DNA of 64,000 nt from Phycisphaeraceae bacterium (GTDB lineage Bacteria > Planctomycetota > Phycisphaerae > Phycisphaerales > UBA1924): the NCBI GenBank assembly GCA_019636615.1, contig JAHBXF010000002.1, forward strand, positions 1,552,001 to 1,616,000. Direction: 5' to 3'. Shown piece after piece: positions 7,795 to 17,743 of the stretch. The position numbers and the translations under genes were made by a program. Numbering within the stretch: position 1 is the stretch's first letter; the number at the start of each line of letters is the position of its first letter. A model generated the notes under the pieces. It was not told the DNA's origin. It saw only the letters and a program-made list of their open reading frames with translations, and ran no database searches.

Positions 7795-9707
7795 AAGTCG
7801 ACTCCCAGCAAGAGCATCGCGTGCGGTTCACGAGCCAGTTCAACGCGAATTAGTTCCGCGGGAACCTGCGCCTCGAGCGGTCGCGTGGTGGTGGTCACGA
7901 TCAATTGGAACGGTGACGTGCCAGCGTCGGCATGCCATTCGACCAAACGCTGCACCAGTCTGTTGAATATGCCAATCTCCATGTCCGCCTCGCGAGGGCT
8001 GTCGAGAATCATGAAGCGTGGATGGTGCCCGTATCCGTCCATCGCCGCCTGTAGTGCGGCGAGGTCAAGGCACAGCACCAGCGCAGATGTTGAAGTCGCT
8101 TCACCCGGAGTGCCGCTAGCACCCACGATCTGCAAGCGGATCGCCTTTGATTCGATGAGGACCGCAAACTCACGGGTGCTCCCGAGCAGTTCCTTGCAGA
8201 GGTCAGTGAAGCGAGCGGGCAGCCACGCACGCGATTCCGCGAGCGCATCTCGCAAGTCGCTCTGTTGTTTCAGTGAGCTGTCAATCTCGCGAGTGAGCTC
8301 CTCGAGTTCCTTCTCCACTTTGGCGGTCTGCATGGGTCTGCTGATGAACCGCTGGACACGCGCTGCCATCGCCTCGTACAACGCGATCAAACCGTCGATC
8401 CCCGCCGTCACCTCGGCCAGTCTCAACTCCGCCGCGGCGAGCGATTCGGCGCCCGCTTTGGCTCGGGCTCTCAGGCCATCCAGCGACGCACGGACGGCGT
8501 CCAGTTCTCGCTGCCACCCCGTAACCTCCCCCTCAAGCTGCTGAATGTCCTCGACGTCCGGCGACGGGACCTGCTGGTTCGCGATCTTCAATTTCAGCGG
8601 GCAGTCATCCAGTTGTTTGTCGCACAGCGTTGCCATCTGCTCATGGATCGTTCGCGGGCGAGCTCGCCGTTGCTCAAGATGCTGCCGGGCAGCTTGGAGT
8701 TGGCGCTGGAACGATCGTTCATCGGCGAGGGCGTTCGCCAACACTTGTTGTGACTCGTCTCTCTCGACCCGGATCCGAGAAAGTCCGAGCTTTGCGACCT
8801 CGTCGGCGCGTAGCAGCCGCTGCCTGTCGGCTCTCCCCCGAACCGCTTGCAGTTCTATCTCCGAGATGCCGATCTCCTCGGTCTTGAGGAGGTCACGCAG
8901 ATCTCGTTCGAGTGATTCTCGCTCGGCGTCGCTGTGACGCTCCAGCAACGCCTTGTCCTGGCTGGCCCGTTGACGACGCTGGAGAAGTTCATCGTGCTGC
9001 TCAAAGAGCCTTTTCTCACGATCGTCCATCAAGCCGCAGGTCGAACGCAGAACTGTCGAAGCATCCTCCGTGTGGAGCGCCGTCGTCCCGGAATCAGACT
9101 CGGCGTGCCGCCAGACGAGCGGATGCCCATACCGACATTTCTGATCGCGGGCGATCCAGGCGAGCACATCCATCCACGCTGCCGGACGCCGGGCGTGCGT
9201 TAGAAGCGGCGACGAGATCGGTGCGAGAACCGCATCGCTGACCCGTTCAACGAAGGCGGCAAACTCCGCGTCCGCTCCCGGGCGTGTGAGCAGGTCAAGC
9301 CACGATTGTGTCTGTGCGGCCCGGGGAAGAAACGTGGAGGGCGCGCCGAGGGGCCTGATGACCGCCCAATCCTGTCCTGCGACTCGGAACTCTCCCGCGA
9401 CCAGGCTGTCGGGAAGGGCGGCCCGGATCGCGCCCCGCGTGCGACCGTCGGCGAATCTCGCCTCCCCGAGCAGGTACCGCATGAGCCTGGTCAGCAGCGT
9501 CTTGCCGACGTCATGGCCGAGTGCCTCCTTGGAATCCTGGGACGGCTGGCGCGTGACAACCAGATTCAGCCCCAAGCCAAAGGGGATGTCTCGGATGATG
9601 TCCGGCGCAGGTTCCAAGCTCCGAACGAGGACTAGTCGGCGAATCCACACCGGCGGCTCGGCAGTTGTTGCCTCGGGCGCGGGCTCAAGGAACAACGTAT
9701 TGGACAT
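7791..9707 (-). CDS. SMC/Rad50-like coiled-coil ATPase
   Basis: A 638-residue protein with ABC/SMC architecture: a degenerate Walker A (LGHDVGKTLLTRLM, about 63-76) near the N-terminus, a long charged coiled-coil region (about 215-510) and a C-terminal Walker B-like motif (FMILDSPREADM, near 580). Within the coiled coil, about residue 361, lies a cysteine pair (CDKQLDDCP) where Rad50-type proteins place a zinc hook, though the spacing is not CxxC. The start is the ATG at 9707, preceded by GGAGGTG; it overlaps the drmMI stop by 23 nt. The stop overlaps the S-4TM start. It resembles DUF2326/RecN-like defence ATPases, but I cannot name the exact family. It may sense DNA or control the membrane effector (inference). 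Confidence 0.72.
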   Translation of the reverse strand: MSNTLFLEPAPEATTAEPPVWIRRLVLVRSLEPAPDIIRDIPFGLGLNLVVTRQPSQDSKEALGHDVGKTLLTRLMRYLLGEARFADGRTRGAIRAALPDSLVAGEFRVAGQDWAVIRPLGAPSTFLPRAAQTQSWLDLLTRPGADAEFAAFVERVSDAVLAPISSPLLTHARRPAAWMDVLAWIARDQKCRYGHPLVWRHAESDSGTTALHTEDASTVLRSTCGLMDDREKRLFEQHDELLQRRQRASQDKALLERHSDAERESLERDLRDLLKTEEIGISEIELQAVRGRADRQRLLRADEVAKLGLSRIRVERDESQQVLANALADERSFQRQLQAARQHLEQRRARPRTIHEQMATLCDKQLDDCPLKLKIANQQVPSPDVEDIQQLEGEVTGWQRELDAVRASLDGLRARAKAGAESLAAAELRLAEVTAGIDGLIALYEAMAARVQRFISRPMQTAKVEKELEELTREIDSSLKQQSDLRDALAESRAWLPARFTDLCKELLGSTREFAVLIESKAIRLQIVGASGTPGEATSTSALVLCLDLAALQAAMDGYGHHPRFMILDSPREADMEIGIFNRLVQRLVEWHADAGTSPFQLIVTTTTRPLEAQVPAELIRVELAREPHAMLLLGVDL

Positions 9708-12700
9708 TGTCCACCTCCGTGGGCCAGGCACGTTTCTGTGCTTCACCCTCTCTGAAGAGGCGAACCGCGTCAGCGGCCATGTCTGCATGGGCCGCGTTCG
9801 TCAGCGCGATCGGAGTATCGGTCCGCTTCACGGTACCGGCGGACGAGATGGTTGCGTATCCCGTCGCGACGATTGTCTGCCACAGGACCTTGAACATGTT
9901 CCCGGGCGCTGCCCGGGCACCTGACGATCCAGCCGGCGCACGTCCGTACAACTGCCGGGCTGCAGGATTGAGGGCAAGCATGAGCATCCGCTCGGCTGCA
10001 AGTTGCTGCACCTTCGCCGGTCGGAGTGCATCGAGGATCGCGACCATGATTTCGACAGCTTGCACGAGCGGTACGGGTTGCACGCCGGTGGACGGGGTCT
10101 CCGGCGCGAACAAACCTCCGGTGTCTGAGGGCTTCAGCCGCTTTGCCGTGGCCGGCTTGGGCTTCGTCTTCCCGTTGTCGTGCAGGCCGGCGGCGACTTC
10201 TTCGGCGTAGCGCTGGTGGTTGAGGGCGAGGAGGCGGGCGAGGATTTCGGCGCGGGCGTCGGGGTGGATGGTGAAGCGTTCGCCCTGCTTGGTGGGGTAG
10301 AAACCATGCTGCAACTTCTCGATCAGGTCATCCCAGCCGTAGGCCGCGACCACGGCGCGATCGAGGGCGGCGTGGGCGTCGCGGAGCGACTGAACTGCTG
10401 TGGATCGCTCGGCCGAGTTGTGGATCCGGTTAAAGCACTTCGTCATGCCAACGTTCTCGCGTAGGAGATACGCGGCGCGAAGTTCGTAGTACTCCCTTCC
10501 AGCCGTCGCGGCTGTGCTCGCGTCCGTCGGCAACGGGAATGTCTCAAAACAATCAGTTGGAATGTACCGCACGTCCGTCTTCAGAGTGGAGGCGTAGCGA
10601 CGCAACCAGAGTTCGTGCACGCCGCTCTGGAGGATCGCAAAATCCGCCCAAGACTCCATCAGCCACACCGACAGTTGCTCGGTGTACACGTACGATGGAG
10701 GCAAGAACGCCATCATGTGGTGGTCTGACACGCGCGCACGTGCCAACACGCGCGATAGCTCGCGATCCTGAATGCCTGAATAGAGCTGAAGCCGGGAGTG
10801 CCAGAACTTCCACCATGTGTGAAACAGCCTAGGGTACTTCTCTGGGTCCTTCTGGATCCGTACCGGGCGGACGTGTTCCTCAATGTGTGCCCACGGCAGC
10901 TCATAGCTGCGAGCCTGCTCCTCATCCCGTTCACCCATGTCGATGATCCACCGGGGTGGGAGCAGGTCCGGCGCATTGTTGAGTTCTTCACCACCCATCG
11001 CCGGTTTGACAACCTCAGCATTGCGCGGATCGTCGGCGATCATCCTCTGTGCATGGTCGGGCGTCACAAAGAAGCCTTGCCCAAGAATGCTCGATCCGTC
11101 AAAGCAGATTCCCGAGTTGTGCGGCAAGTGCTTCACGCCAGACGCCTCGCCTGCTTGCGGGCTCAGCAGGGAATCGATGAACCTACACGATGTGTCCATC
11201 ACCCAGCACTCTGCATTCCACTCGCGCCGAGTGAACCACACTGAAGCAGCGACTACCGATGCGCCGCCGGGCCACACGAACGATGGCCACGTCCGGAAGA
11301 TACGAACACCAGACGCAAGCAGCGGATCGAGGCCACCCTTGCGTGTAGTGCCCTGCGCAATCGTGTTCGTTGATACCAATCCGGCGACGCCGCTCGGGGA
11401 GAGAACGTGATAGGTACGGCGGAAGAAGTATGCGCAGAGGTCTGTCTTGCGAGAAGCAGGAGGAAACAGTTTGGTGAGGTAGATGTTGTACTCTTCGTTG
11501 TACACTTCGCTGATACGAGTGCCGCCGAGGAAGGGCGGGTTACCGATCACCGCGTCAAAGCCGCCCTTGGCGAAGACCTCGGGGAACTCCAGACACCAGT
11601 GGAACGGGCGCTTCCCCTTCAGCGCCGCCCGCGCGGCGTCGCGGAAGGCGGTCAGATCCTCGCTGACGACGAACTGACCGGCCTGCGTCGCCGCGTGGTT
11701 GCGGAGGTCCTCGCGGCTGGCATCATCTTCCTCGGGGGCGAGTTCGCCGGCGATGAGCAGGTCCGCCGCGAGCTTGAGGCGCACCGTGCGGTTCTCGGCT
11801 TCCTGCAAGAGCCGCCCCTGCGCGGCGATGTGGCCGATGGTGCTCGAATCGATGGACTCGAGCTGCGAGCGGGCGGTGGAAGCGGTCTGCAAGAGCTCGG
11901 TGAGCGGGAGCGTGCTGAAGGTGAACTGCTGCTCGCTGGTGGGGTCGAGCGTGAAGCGTTTGACCTGCTCGATGTCGTGCAGGCCCAGGAGCGAATCGCC
12001 GCAGCGGACGGCGTGGTCGAGGAACGTGAACGGCTTGTCCTTGGCGACGGTGAGCAGCCAGAGGGAGAGCTTGGCCATCTCGCAGGCGAGCGGGTTGAGA
12101 TCGACGCCGAAGAGGCACCGCTGGGCGATGACGCGGAGCGCGACGGCGAGGCGCTCCTCGCGGCCCTTCGGCAGCGGCCGCTCGCCGGGGTCGCCTTTGG
12201 AGAGATCGCCCTCGGGCGTGACGATGACCTTGCCGGGGTTCGCCGCTTCGATGGCCTCCCACGATTCGACCAGCCGCTCGGAGAGATAGCGAGCGGCCTG
12301 CACCAGGAACGCGCCCGAGCCGCACGCCATGTCGCAGACCTTGAGCGAGAGGATCTCGCGGGAGGATCTGAGCACCCACTGCTCGCGCGGCGCCCCATCG
12401 GCGGGGCCGGTGAAGGCGAGGGGGTCGAGCGTGTGCTGCACGACCGGCTCCGTGAGCGAGCGCGGCGTGTACTCGGTGCCGGTATCGGACCGGTCCTGCC
12501 CCTGGGTGACGAAGAAACTGCCGGTGCTCACGACGATCGGGTAGCCGATGTCGTCGGTGCGGATGAGGGCCGCGAACGGGCGGACGCGGGCGAGGAGCGC
12601 GGCATCGTTGTCGCACGCTGCGAGGAGGCGGGGGCTGTTCGCGGAGGGGAGGGGGGTGTCTCCCAGGAGCGAATCCGCGGCGTCCAGATCCTTGGTGATC

Positions 12701-14211
12701 GCCTTGGCGGAGCGGCCGGTTTCCTCGGTGAGGAATTCGATGAGCTTGTCTTTGCCTGCCGCGAGCTTGGCTTCGAGAGTGGCGAGGGGGATCTCCGGCT
12801 CGTGCTCCCGCGTGCCCGCCAGACCCAGGACGGGGCCACTGGCCTTCTTGGCGGTGTGGTCGAGCAGGCCTTCGTAGACGTGGCCGATCTGTTCGATGTC
12901 CAGCGCACGGAAGGAAAGCCGCCGCGGCTCGGCGGGTCCGCCTGCCATCTTGATCTGCAGGAACTGGAGGGCTTCCAGCAGGTGCAGCACGGTGCGGTTG
13001 TTGATTGGCAGCGGGCTCGCGGACTGGTTCCGCCAGGTGCGGCCAGGCTCACGCCGGCGACCCTCGAGAAACGGGAAGCGGTCGGGATCAAACAAGCCGC
13101 CGCCGTAGGGCATGAGGCGAAGACGGTCGTGCTCGATGCCGCCGAAGACGGCGCGGAAGGTGGTGAGCACGCGGCACCAGGCGTCGGTGCGGAACTCGAG
13201 GACTTCCTCGCCGTGCTTGTCGGCCGTCTCGCGGAGCTGTGCGACGAGAGTAGAGACGGCGTAGTGCTGGTCGTAGAGCGGCTCGCCCAGGAGCAGGAGC
13301 TTGCGCTCCTCGGCGCAGAACAGGAACACGAGCCGCATCATGACCGTGAGCGCGCCCTCGTACAGCTCGGGCTCGGTGACGCCGCGGAGGAGTTCGCGCT
13401 TGCGGTCCTTGTCGATGCGGTCGATGGCGTGGACGATCACCTCGACGGCGCGACGGACCTGATAGCCCAGTTGATCAGTGACTTCCTGCTGGTCTTGACG
13501 GCTCTCGGCCAGGAGCGCCGCGAGCGTGTCCTCCGGGCCAACGGCGAAGAACCGTCGCACGCCGAGCAACGTGCGGAAGGACTGGAGCGTGATCTTCTCG
13601 TCGCGCCACAGAGAGGCATACCACGAGGCGAACCCGCTGGGATCGCCGACCTTGGCGTGCACGAGCATCCAGTGTTCGCCGTTGGTGACCAGGCCGAGTT
13701 CGCAGCCGGTCGCGTGCAGCAGGTCTGCCATGCGGGTGGCGGGCGAAGCGATCCAGCGACCACCTGTGTTCACCGGGGACTCGAGCTTCTGGTCCCGCCG
13801 ATAGATGCTGATCAGCAGACGTGGCCTGGCCCGGGCGGGCGGACCGCTGGGGTCGGCCGCGTCGGCGGGGTTGACGATCGCCATCTCAGGTCGGAATGAC
13901 TCGCCGGTGGCGCTGTTGCGGACCTCGAGGCCGGGCGGGAGCGTCTGGCCCTCGGCGATCACCTCGGCAGGAAGCTCGAGGACGCGCCCGAGAACGAAGC
14001 GGATCCACTGCTGGTGACCCAGGATGTCATCGGCGGTGCCGGCGGCCTGTTCCCATTCATCGAGCTTGAGCTTCAGTTCGCGGAAGAGTTCGGGATCGTG
14101 CTTATGCAGCCCCTGTGGCAACCGCTTCACCAGGACGGATCGAGACAGGAACGGGCCAGAGGGCTCGCACAGTTGCAGCCACTCCGCGTGGTGCTTGCCG
14201 ATCGTGCTCAT
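9685..14211 (-). CDS. drmMI: DISARM class 1 adenine DNA methyltransferase DrmMI
   Basis: A 1508-residue class I N6-adenine DNA methyltransferase of the large DISARM/Eco57I-like type. It has a SAM-binding motif (KVCDMACGSGAFLVQAARYL, about 618-637) and the catalytic NPPF motif (VIGNPPFLGGTRI, about 888-900), flanked by a long N-terminal region and a C-terminal target-recognition-like region. It modifies host DNA so that the DISARM restriction machinery does not attack it. Its ATG overlaps the end of drmD (ATGA) and its 3' end overlaps the SMC-like gene. At 1508 residues it seems long for the family. Several long antisense open frames lie opposite it and are not genes. Confidence 0.9.
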   Translation of the reverse strand: MSTIGKHHAEWLQLCEPSGPFLSRSVLVKRLPQGLHKHDPELFRELKLKLDEWEQAAGTADDILGHQQWIRFVLGRVLELPAEVIAEGQTLPPGLEVRNSATGESFRPEMAIVNPADAADPSGPPARARPRLLISIYRRDQKLESPVNTGGRWIASPATRMADLLHATGCELGLVTNGEHWMLVHAKVGDPSGFASWYASLWRDEKITLQSFRTLLGVRRFFAVGPEDTLAALLAESRQDQQEVTDQLGYQVRRAVEVIVHAIDRIDKDRKRELLRGVTEPELYEGALTVMMRLVFLFCAEERKLLLLGEPLYDQHYAVSTLVAQLRETADKHGEEVLEFRTDAWCRVLTTFRAVFGGIEHDRLRLMPYGGGLFDPDRFPFLEGRRREPGRTWRNQSASPLPINNRTVLHLLEALQFLQIKMAGGPAEPRRLSFRALDIEQIGHVYEGLLDHTAKKASGPVLGLAGTREHEPEIPLATLEAKLAAGKDKLIEFLTEETGRSAKAITKDLDAADSLLGDTPLPSANSPRLLAACDNDAALLARVRPFAALIRTDDIGYPIVVSTGSFFVTQGQDRSDTGTEYTPRSLTEPVVQHTLDPLAFTGPADGAPREQWVLRSSREILSLKVCDMACGSGAFLVQAARYLSERLVESWEAIEAANPGKVIVTPEGDLSKGDPGERPLPKGREERLAVALRVIAQRCLFGVDLNPLACEMAKLSLWLLTVAKDKPFTFLDHAVRCGDSLLGLHDIEQVKRFTLDPTSEQQFTFSTLPLTELLQTASTARSQLESIDSSTIGHIAAQGRLLQEAENRTVRLKLAADLLIAGELAPEEDDASREDLRNHAATQAGQFVVSEDLTAFRDAARAALKGKRPFHWCLEFPEVFAKGGFDAVIGNPPFLGGTRISEVYNEEYNIYLTKLFPPASRKTDLCAYFFRRTYHVLSPSGVAGLVSTNTIAQGTTRKGGLDPLLASGVRIFRTWPSFVWPGGASVVAASVWFTRREWNAECWVMDTSCRFIDSLLSPQAGEASGVKHLPHNSGICFDGSSILGQGFFVTPDHAQRMIADDPRNAEVVKPAMGGEELNNAPDLLPPRWIIDMGERDEEQARSYELPWAHIEEHVRPVRIQKDPEKYPRLFHTWWKFWHSRLQLYSGIQDRELSRVLARARVSDHHMMAFLPPSYVYTEQLSVWLMESWADFAILQSGVHELWLRRYASTLKTDVRYIPTDCFETFPLPTDASTAATAGREYYELRAAYLLRENVGMTKCFNRIHNSAERSTAVQSLRDAHAALDRAVVAAYGWDDLIEKLQHGFYPTKQGERFTIHPDARAEILARLLALNHQRYAEEVAAGLHDNGKTKPKPATAKRLKPSDTGGLFAPETPSTGVQPVPLVQAVEIMVAILDALRPAKVQQLAAERMLMLALNPAARQLYGRAPAGSSGARAAPGNMFKVLWQTIVATGYATISSAGTVKRTDTPIALTNAAHADMAADAVRLFREGEAQKRAWPTEVDNVQYVVP

Positions 14212-17200
14212 GATCGTGCCCCCCCAGCCGCTCCCGATCCCCGCTGGCCCGAACCGGCATGCTCGGCATCGATGGCGGCGTTCGCTTCGCGGCGGACGGC
14301 GTCGCGCCGGGCCATCTCGTCGGCGATGCGGCGGGGCACGAGGTATGTCACGCCGATGGGGAACACACGCGGTGTCGGGTTGGCATAACGGGCCCGAACG
14401 GCTGCAGACTCACGCTCGATCTCGCCGGGGATCTGGGCGAGACGCTCACGCAGACTGGCCATATTCCGCTTGTACTGATCCTGCTCCGACTCGGTCCAAA
14501 GCGTGAGTTGTTCATCGAGGGGTTTGGCGAGTTGAGCGCGGATTCCTCGCTCAAGTTGCCCGAGAATCGAGGCGATGTCCGCAACCTCGCGCTCGGCGCG
14601 CTCCTGGAGGAACGACTCGACATTGCGGGTGCGTTCCCGCATGCGGGCTTCAAGGGCACCTTGGAGCGCCGACGAGTGCTGTGACCACTGTGCCGCGAGA
14701 GCGGTGCGGACAGCTTCGGGGGCGACCTCGTGCGTGGCAGCAGCGAGAGCGGCCTTGGTATCACCGACGTTCAGCCGGGCGAAGCGCGCACCATCCAGCG
14801 AGCCCGCTGCCTCGATCACTTCTTCATTCAAACGGTGACCATCGCCCCCGATCACGACCAGGCGCCCGTGCGCGACGGCGACAATCGCCCCGAGGGCGTC
14901 GGTCGGGACGATCCGGGCGGTGACACGGTGAAGGCCTGTCGATGACTCGAGTGTCCACATCTCAGCTCGAAGCAGGCGCAGGCACATCTGGACGAGACGG
15001 TGGTTGAGATGAACGAGAACTACGTCATCCCGCCCTGCGGCAACGGCGTGGTCAAACGTGATCGGCCGAACGCGCTGGGTGTGCGGATGCGTGAGGCCTT
15101 CGGAACAGATTGACCACGTGCCGGAAAGCGCTGGCACCTGATAGACAGTGTGAGATGTGCCACGGAGTGGAACCGGCTTCAGTGCTGGCTGACGAGCCAA
15201 CTCGAGGCCGACATCGACAACGGCTCGCAAGTTGTCGGGGCTGATTCGCAGTTCGGTCTTGCTCTCCTGCAGTTGCTCGCGAAGCCGTGCGATCTGGTCA
15301 CGCACCTTGCGCTCGAGCCGGAGCATCTGCCGGACAGGCTCGTTCTGCTTCTCTGCGGTCTGCGTATCGAGCTTGGTGCGTTTGCCAAGCATGGCCTCTT
15401 CAACCTGTTGGGCGATAACGGGACCCACCTTGCCCAGGTCCTCGCGGATCGCGTTCACCTTGATCGCGGCACGCATGAGAAACTCCAGGTCGCCCTCGAG
15501 TTCGCCGGCCGGAACGCCCTGCAAATCCTTGTTCTTGTCGAACGTCGCGCCGACGAAGTGATAGAGATGGACAACCGGTGACTTCTGGCCGTGGCGGTGG
15601 ACGCGTCCGTTGCGCTGTTCCATCCGGTTGGGATTCCAAGGGATTTCGTAGTGAATGAGCCTGCAGCAGTGGTTCTGAAGGTTGATACCTTCTGCGGCAG
15701 CGTCGGTCGCCAGCAGGATGCGGACAGGGGACTCATCGGGGCTGGCCTGGAACGCGGCCTTGATCTTCTCCCGGTCCTTCGGATCCATGCCACCGTAGAG
15801 CTCGAGCAGGCGTTCCTTTTCATTGAGGCCTTCGGCAGCAAGCAGGCCCTTGAGCCACTTGTGAGTGGCCCGATACTCCGTGAAGATGATGACGCGTTCA
15901 CGTCCCCAGGCATCGCCAGGCTTGATGTTGGTCTTGAGCCATTCGATGAGCGCCCGCGCCTTGGAATCGGGCCGACCGACGGCGTCATCTGCGAACGCGC
16001 GAAGCTCCTTCAGAAGGCCACGCTCTTGTTCTGCGAGCTTTGGGAAGAGCCCGGTGGCGTCGCCCACAGCATCGGCGATCGTCTCCTCGATCGCGTCGTC
16101 GTCAGCGGCGTCATCGTCGACTTCGTCCAACTGACGCTGGATCGCGCGGAGGGTTGTCTTGTTCGGGGCGACAGCGCCGGCCGCCTTCAGTGACTCGATA
16201 TGTCGCTCGAGTGTTGATTGAAGGGCCGCGGGCGACGAGAACATCCGTTTCTTGAGCAGTTTGAGGACAAACTCGCACGCGAATCGTTCGGATGGAGTTC
16301 CCGCACTCTTCTGCCGCGCTCGGCTGTATTCCTGAAGTACGGTGTGGGCGCGGCGCTCCGCCGCCGAGTAGGACACCGGAAGCGCGGCAACGTCGGGGTC
16401 GGCGAAGCGACGACTGCCGTCCTCCCGCTCGGACAACTCGCTCTTCATCCTGCGGATCATCACCGCACCAAGCTGTTCCTTGGTCGGTGGCAGACCGACC
16501 GCGAATCGCTGATTGTCCAGAAGCTCAAGAAGTGCGGTGAAGCTCTCCTGGTAGCCGTTGTGCGGCGTCGCGGTCAGGAAGAGCTTGTGCTCGAAGTGCT
16601 GCACGAGCGCTCGAATGCAGGCGGTCCGCTGCGAATCGATGGCGTAGTTGCCTGTGGACGCCGGGGCGACGTTGTGCGCTTCATCCAGCACAAGCAGGTC
16701 GTACCTACGGGGAAACACCGCTTCGCCGCCAGCGGGGAGCGTGTCGCGGAACAGTCGCATCGGACGTTCCCGCTTGATGAAGTCGATGGAGGTGATCAGA
16801 CGGGGAAAGTGAGCCCACGGATTCACATGCAGCCCGCGCGAGCGCCGCAACTGACGCATGGCCTCGCTGTCGATGATCCGAAACTCCAGGCCGAACTTGT
16901 CGCGCATCTGCTCCTGCCATTGCACCTGAATGGAAGCGGGGCAGACGATCATGACCGTTCGAGCCCGGTGGCGAAGGAGCATCTCAAACGTGACCAGCCC
17001 AGACTCAATCGTCTTGCCAAGGCCGACGTCATCGGCGACGAGCAGATTCACGCGCGGCATCTGGAGCGCACGAACGACTGGATCGAGTTGGTAATCCTCG
17101 ATCTCGATGCCGCTACGAAATGGTGACTGGAGCGTGCGAATGTCGGCGGCTGAAACCGCAGCCCATCGGACCGCATCGATGAAGGCGTCCATCCGACGAG

Positions 17201-17456
17201 GATCATCGAAGCCAGTCGGGGCGGGCAAAGTGCCCCCCTCAAAAGTGTGGGCATCGAGTTCCAGTTCCCAGACGACCTCGAGATCGTCAGTCCCCGACTC
17301 GTCGTCGACACTCTTCAGGGCCACGAGATGCTGGGCGGTGCCCAACTGCTGCCCAACCCCGCCTGAGACTTCAGACCGAACCACCCGTGCGACTACAAAT
17401 CGCCGTTGGCGGACCTGAACGAGTTGACCGGGGTTTGGAAGCGTGACTGTGGCCAT
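14208..17456 (-). CDS. drmD: DISARM class 1 SNF2-like helicase DrmD
   Basis: A 1082-residue SNF2/RapA-like ATPase. It shows the Walker A motif (DDVGLGKTIESGLV, about 140-155), the DEAH box (LLVLDEAHNVAPAS, about 250-265) and the C-terminal helicase motifs (LLATDAAAEGINLQ, then PNRMEQRNGRVHRHGQ), followed by a coiled-coil-rich C-terminal third. The open frame extends upstream to 17789, but homologous-looking sequence begins at MATVTLPNPGQ, so the ATG at 17456 is preferred. DrmD is the signature gene of class 1 DISARM together with drmMI. It is the first gene of the island's defence operon, which runs leftward through overlapping starts and stops. Confidence 0.9.
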   Translation of the reverse strand: MATVTLPNPGQLVQVRQRRFVVARVVRSEVSGGVGQQLGTAQHLVALKSVDDESGTDDLEVVWELELDAHTFEGGTLPAPTGFDDPRRMDAFIDAVRWAAVSAADIRTLQSPFRSGIEIEDYQLDPVVRALQMPRVNLLVADDVGLGKTIESGLVTFEMLLRHRARTVMIVCPASIQVQWQEQMRDKFGLEFRIIDSEAMRQLRRSRGLHVNPWAHFPRLITSIDFIKRERPMRLFRDTLPAGGEAVFPRRYDLLVLDEAHNVAPASTGNYAIDSQRTACIRALVQHFEHKLFLTATPHNGYQESFTALLELLDNQRFAVGLPPTKEQLGAVMIRRMKSELSEREDGSRRFADPDVAALPVSYSAAERRAHTVLQEYSRARQKSAGTPSERFACEFVLKLLKKRMFSSPAALQSTLERHIESLKAAGAVAPNKTTLRAIQRQLDEVDDDAADDDAIEETIADAVGDATGLFPKLAEQERGLLKELRAFADDAVGRPDSKARALIEWLKTNIKPGDAWGRERVIIFTEYRATHKWLKGLLAAEGLNEKERLLELYGGMDPKDREKIKAAFQASPDESPVRILLATDAAAEGINLQNHCCRLIHYEIPWNPNRMEQRNGRVHRHGQKSPVVHLYHFVGATFDKNKDLQGVPAGELEGDLEFLMRAAIKVNAIREDLGKVGPVIAQQVEEAMLGKRTKLDTQTAEKQNEPVRQMLRLERKVRDQIARLREQLQESKTELRISPDNLRAVVDVGLELARQPALKPVPLRGTSHTVYQVPALSGTWSICSEGLTHPHTQRVRPITFDHAVAAGRDDVVLVHLNHRLVQMCLRLLRAEMWTLESSTGLHRVTARIVPTDALGAIVAVAHGRLVVIGGDGHRLNEEVIEAAGSLDGARFARLNVGDTKAALAAATHEVAPEAVRTALAAQWSQHSSALQGALEARMRERTRNVESFLQERAEREVADIASILGQLERGIRAQLAKPLDEQLTLWTESEQDQYKRNMASLRERLAQIPGEIERESAAVRARYANPTPRVFPIGVTYLVPRRIADEMARRDAVRREANAAIDAEHAGSGQRGSGAAGGARS

Positions 17457-17743
17457 GGCGTGCGACTGGAATGTCGCTTCGGTTCGCCGGGCCGGCGGGT
17501 GATGGGTTCCCCGAAGCTTCGATCGCCAAGTGTAACAGGGTGAAGCTGGGTAGATTCCAAGCAACCACCAATTGTGGCGGACTGTCGCGAGGGCACCGGG
17601 GTTGCCGAGCGGTCGGACGGAGACCCCAAAGGCGAAGGCGTATCTGTGTCCAGCCCACTCCCTCTCAGAGCATGATTTCAGGATCCGGCCGAAGAAAAAA
17701 CCGCGACGAGTGTTGCGGCTGGGAGCAAGGCGTGATGTACGCC

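Noticed and set aside
11407-13899. 830-residue plus-strand open frame opposite drmMI
   Set aside because: It is rich in Arg/Gly/Glu with no domain and lies antisense to a clear methyltransferase; long antisense frames are expected in GC-rich codon-biased genes.
11407-14207. Frameshift or broken methyltransferase because of several nested minus-strand frames
   Set aside because: One continuous 1508-residue frame covers the whole gene with motifs in the right order; the nested frames are shadows.
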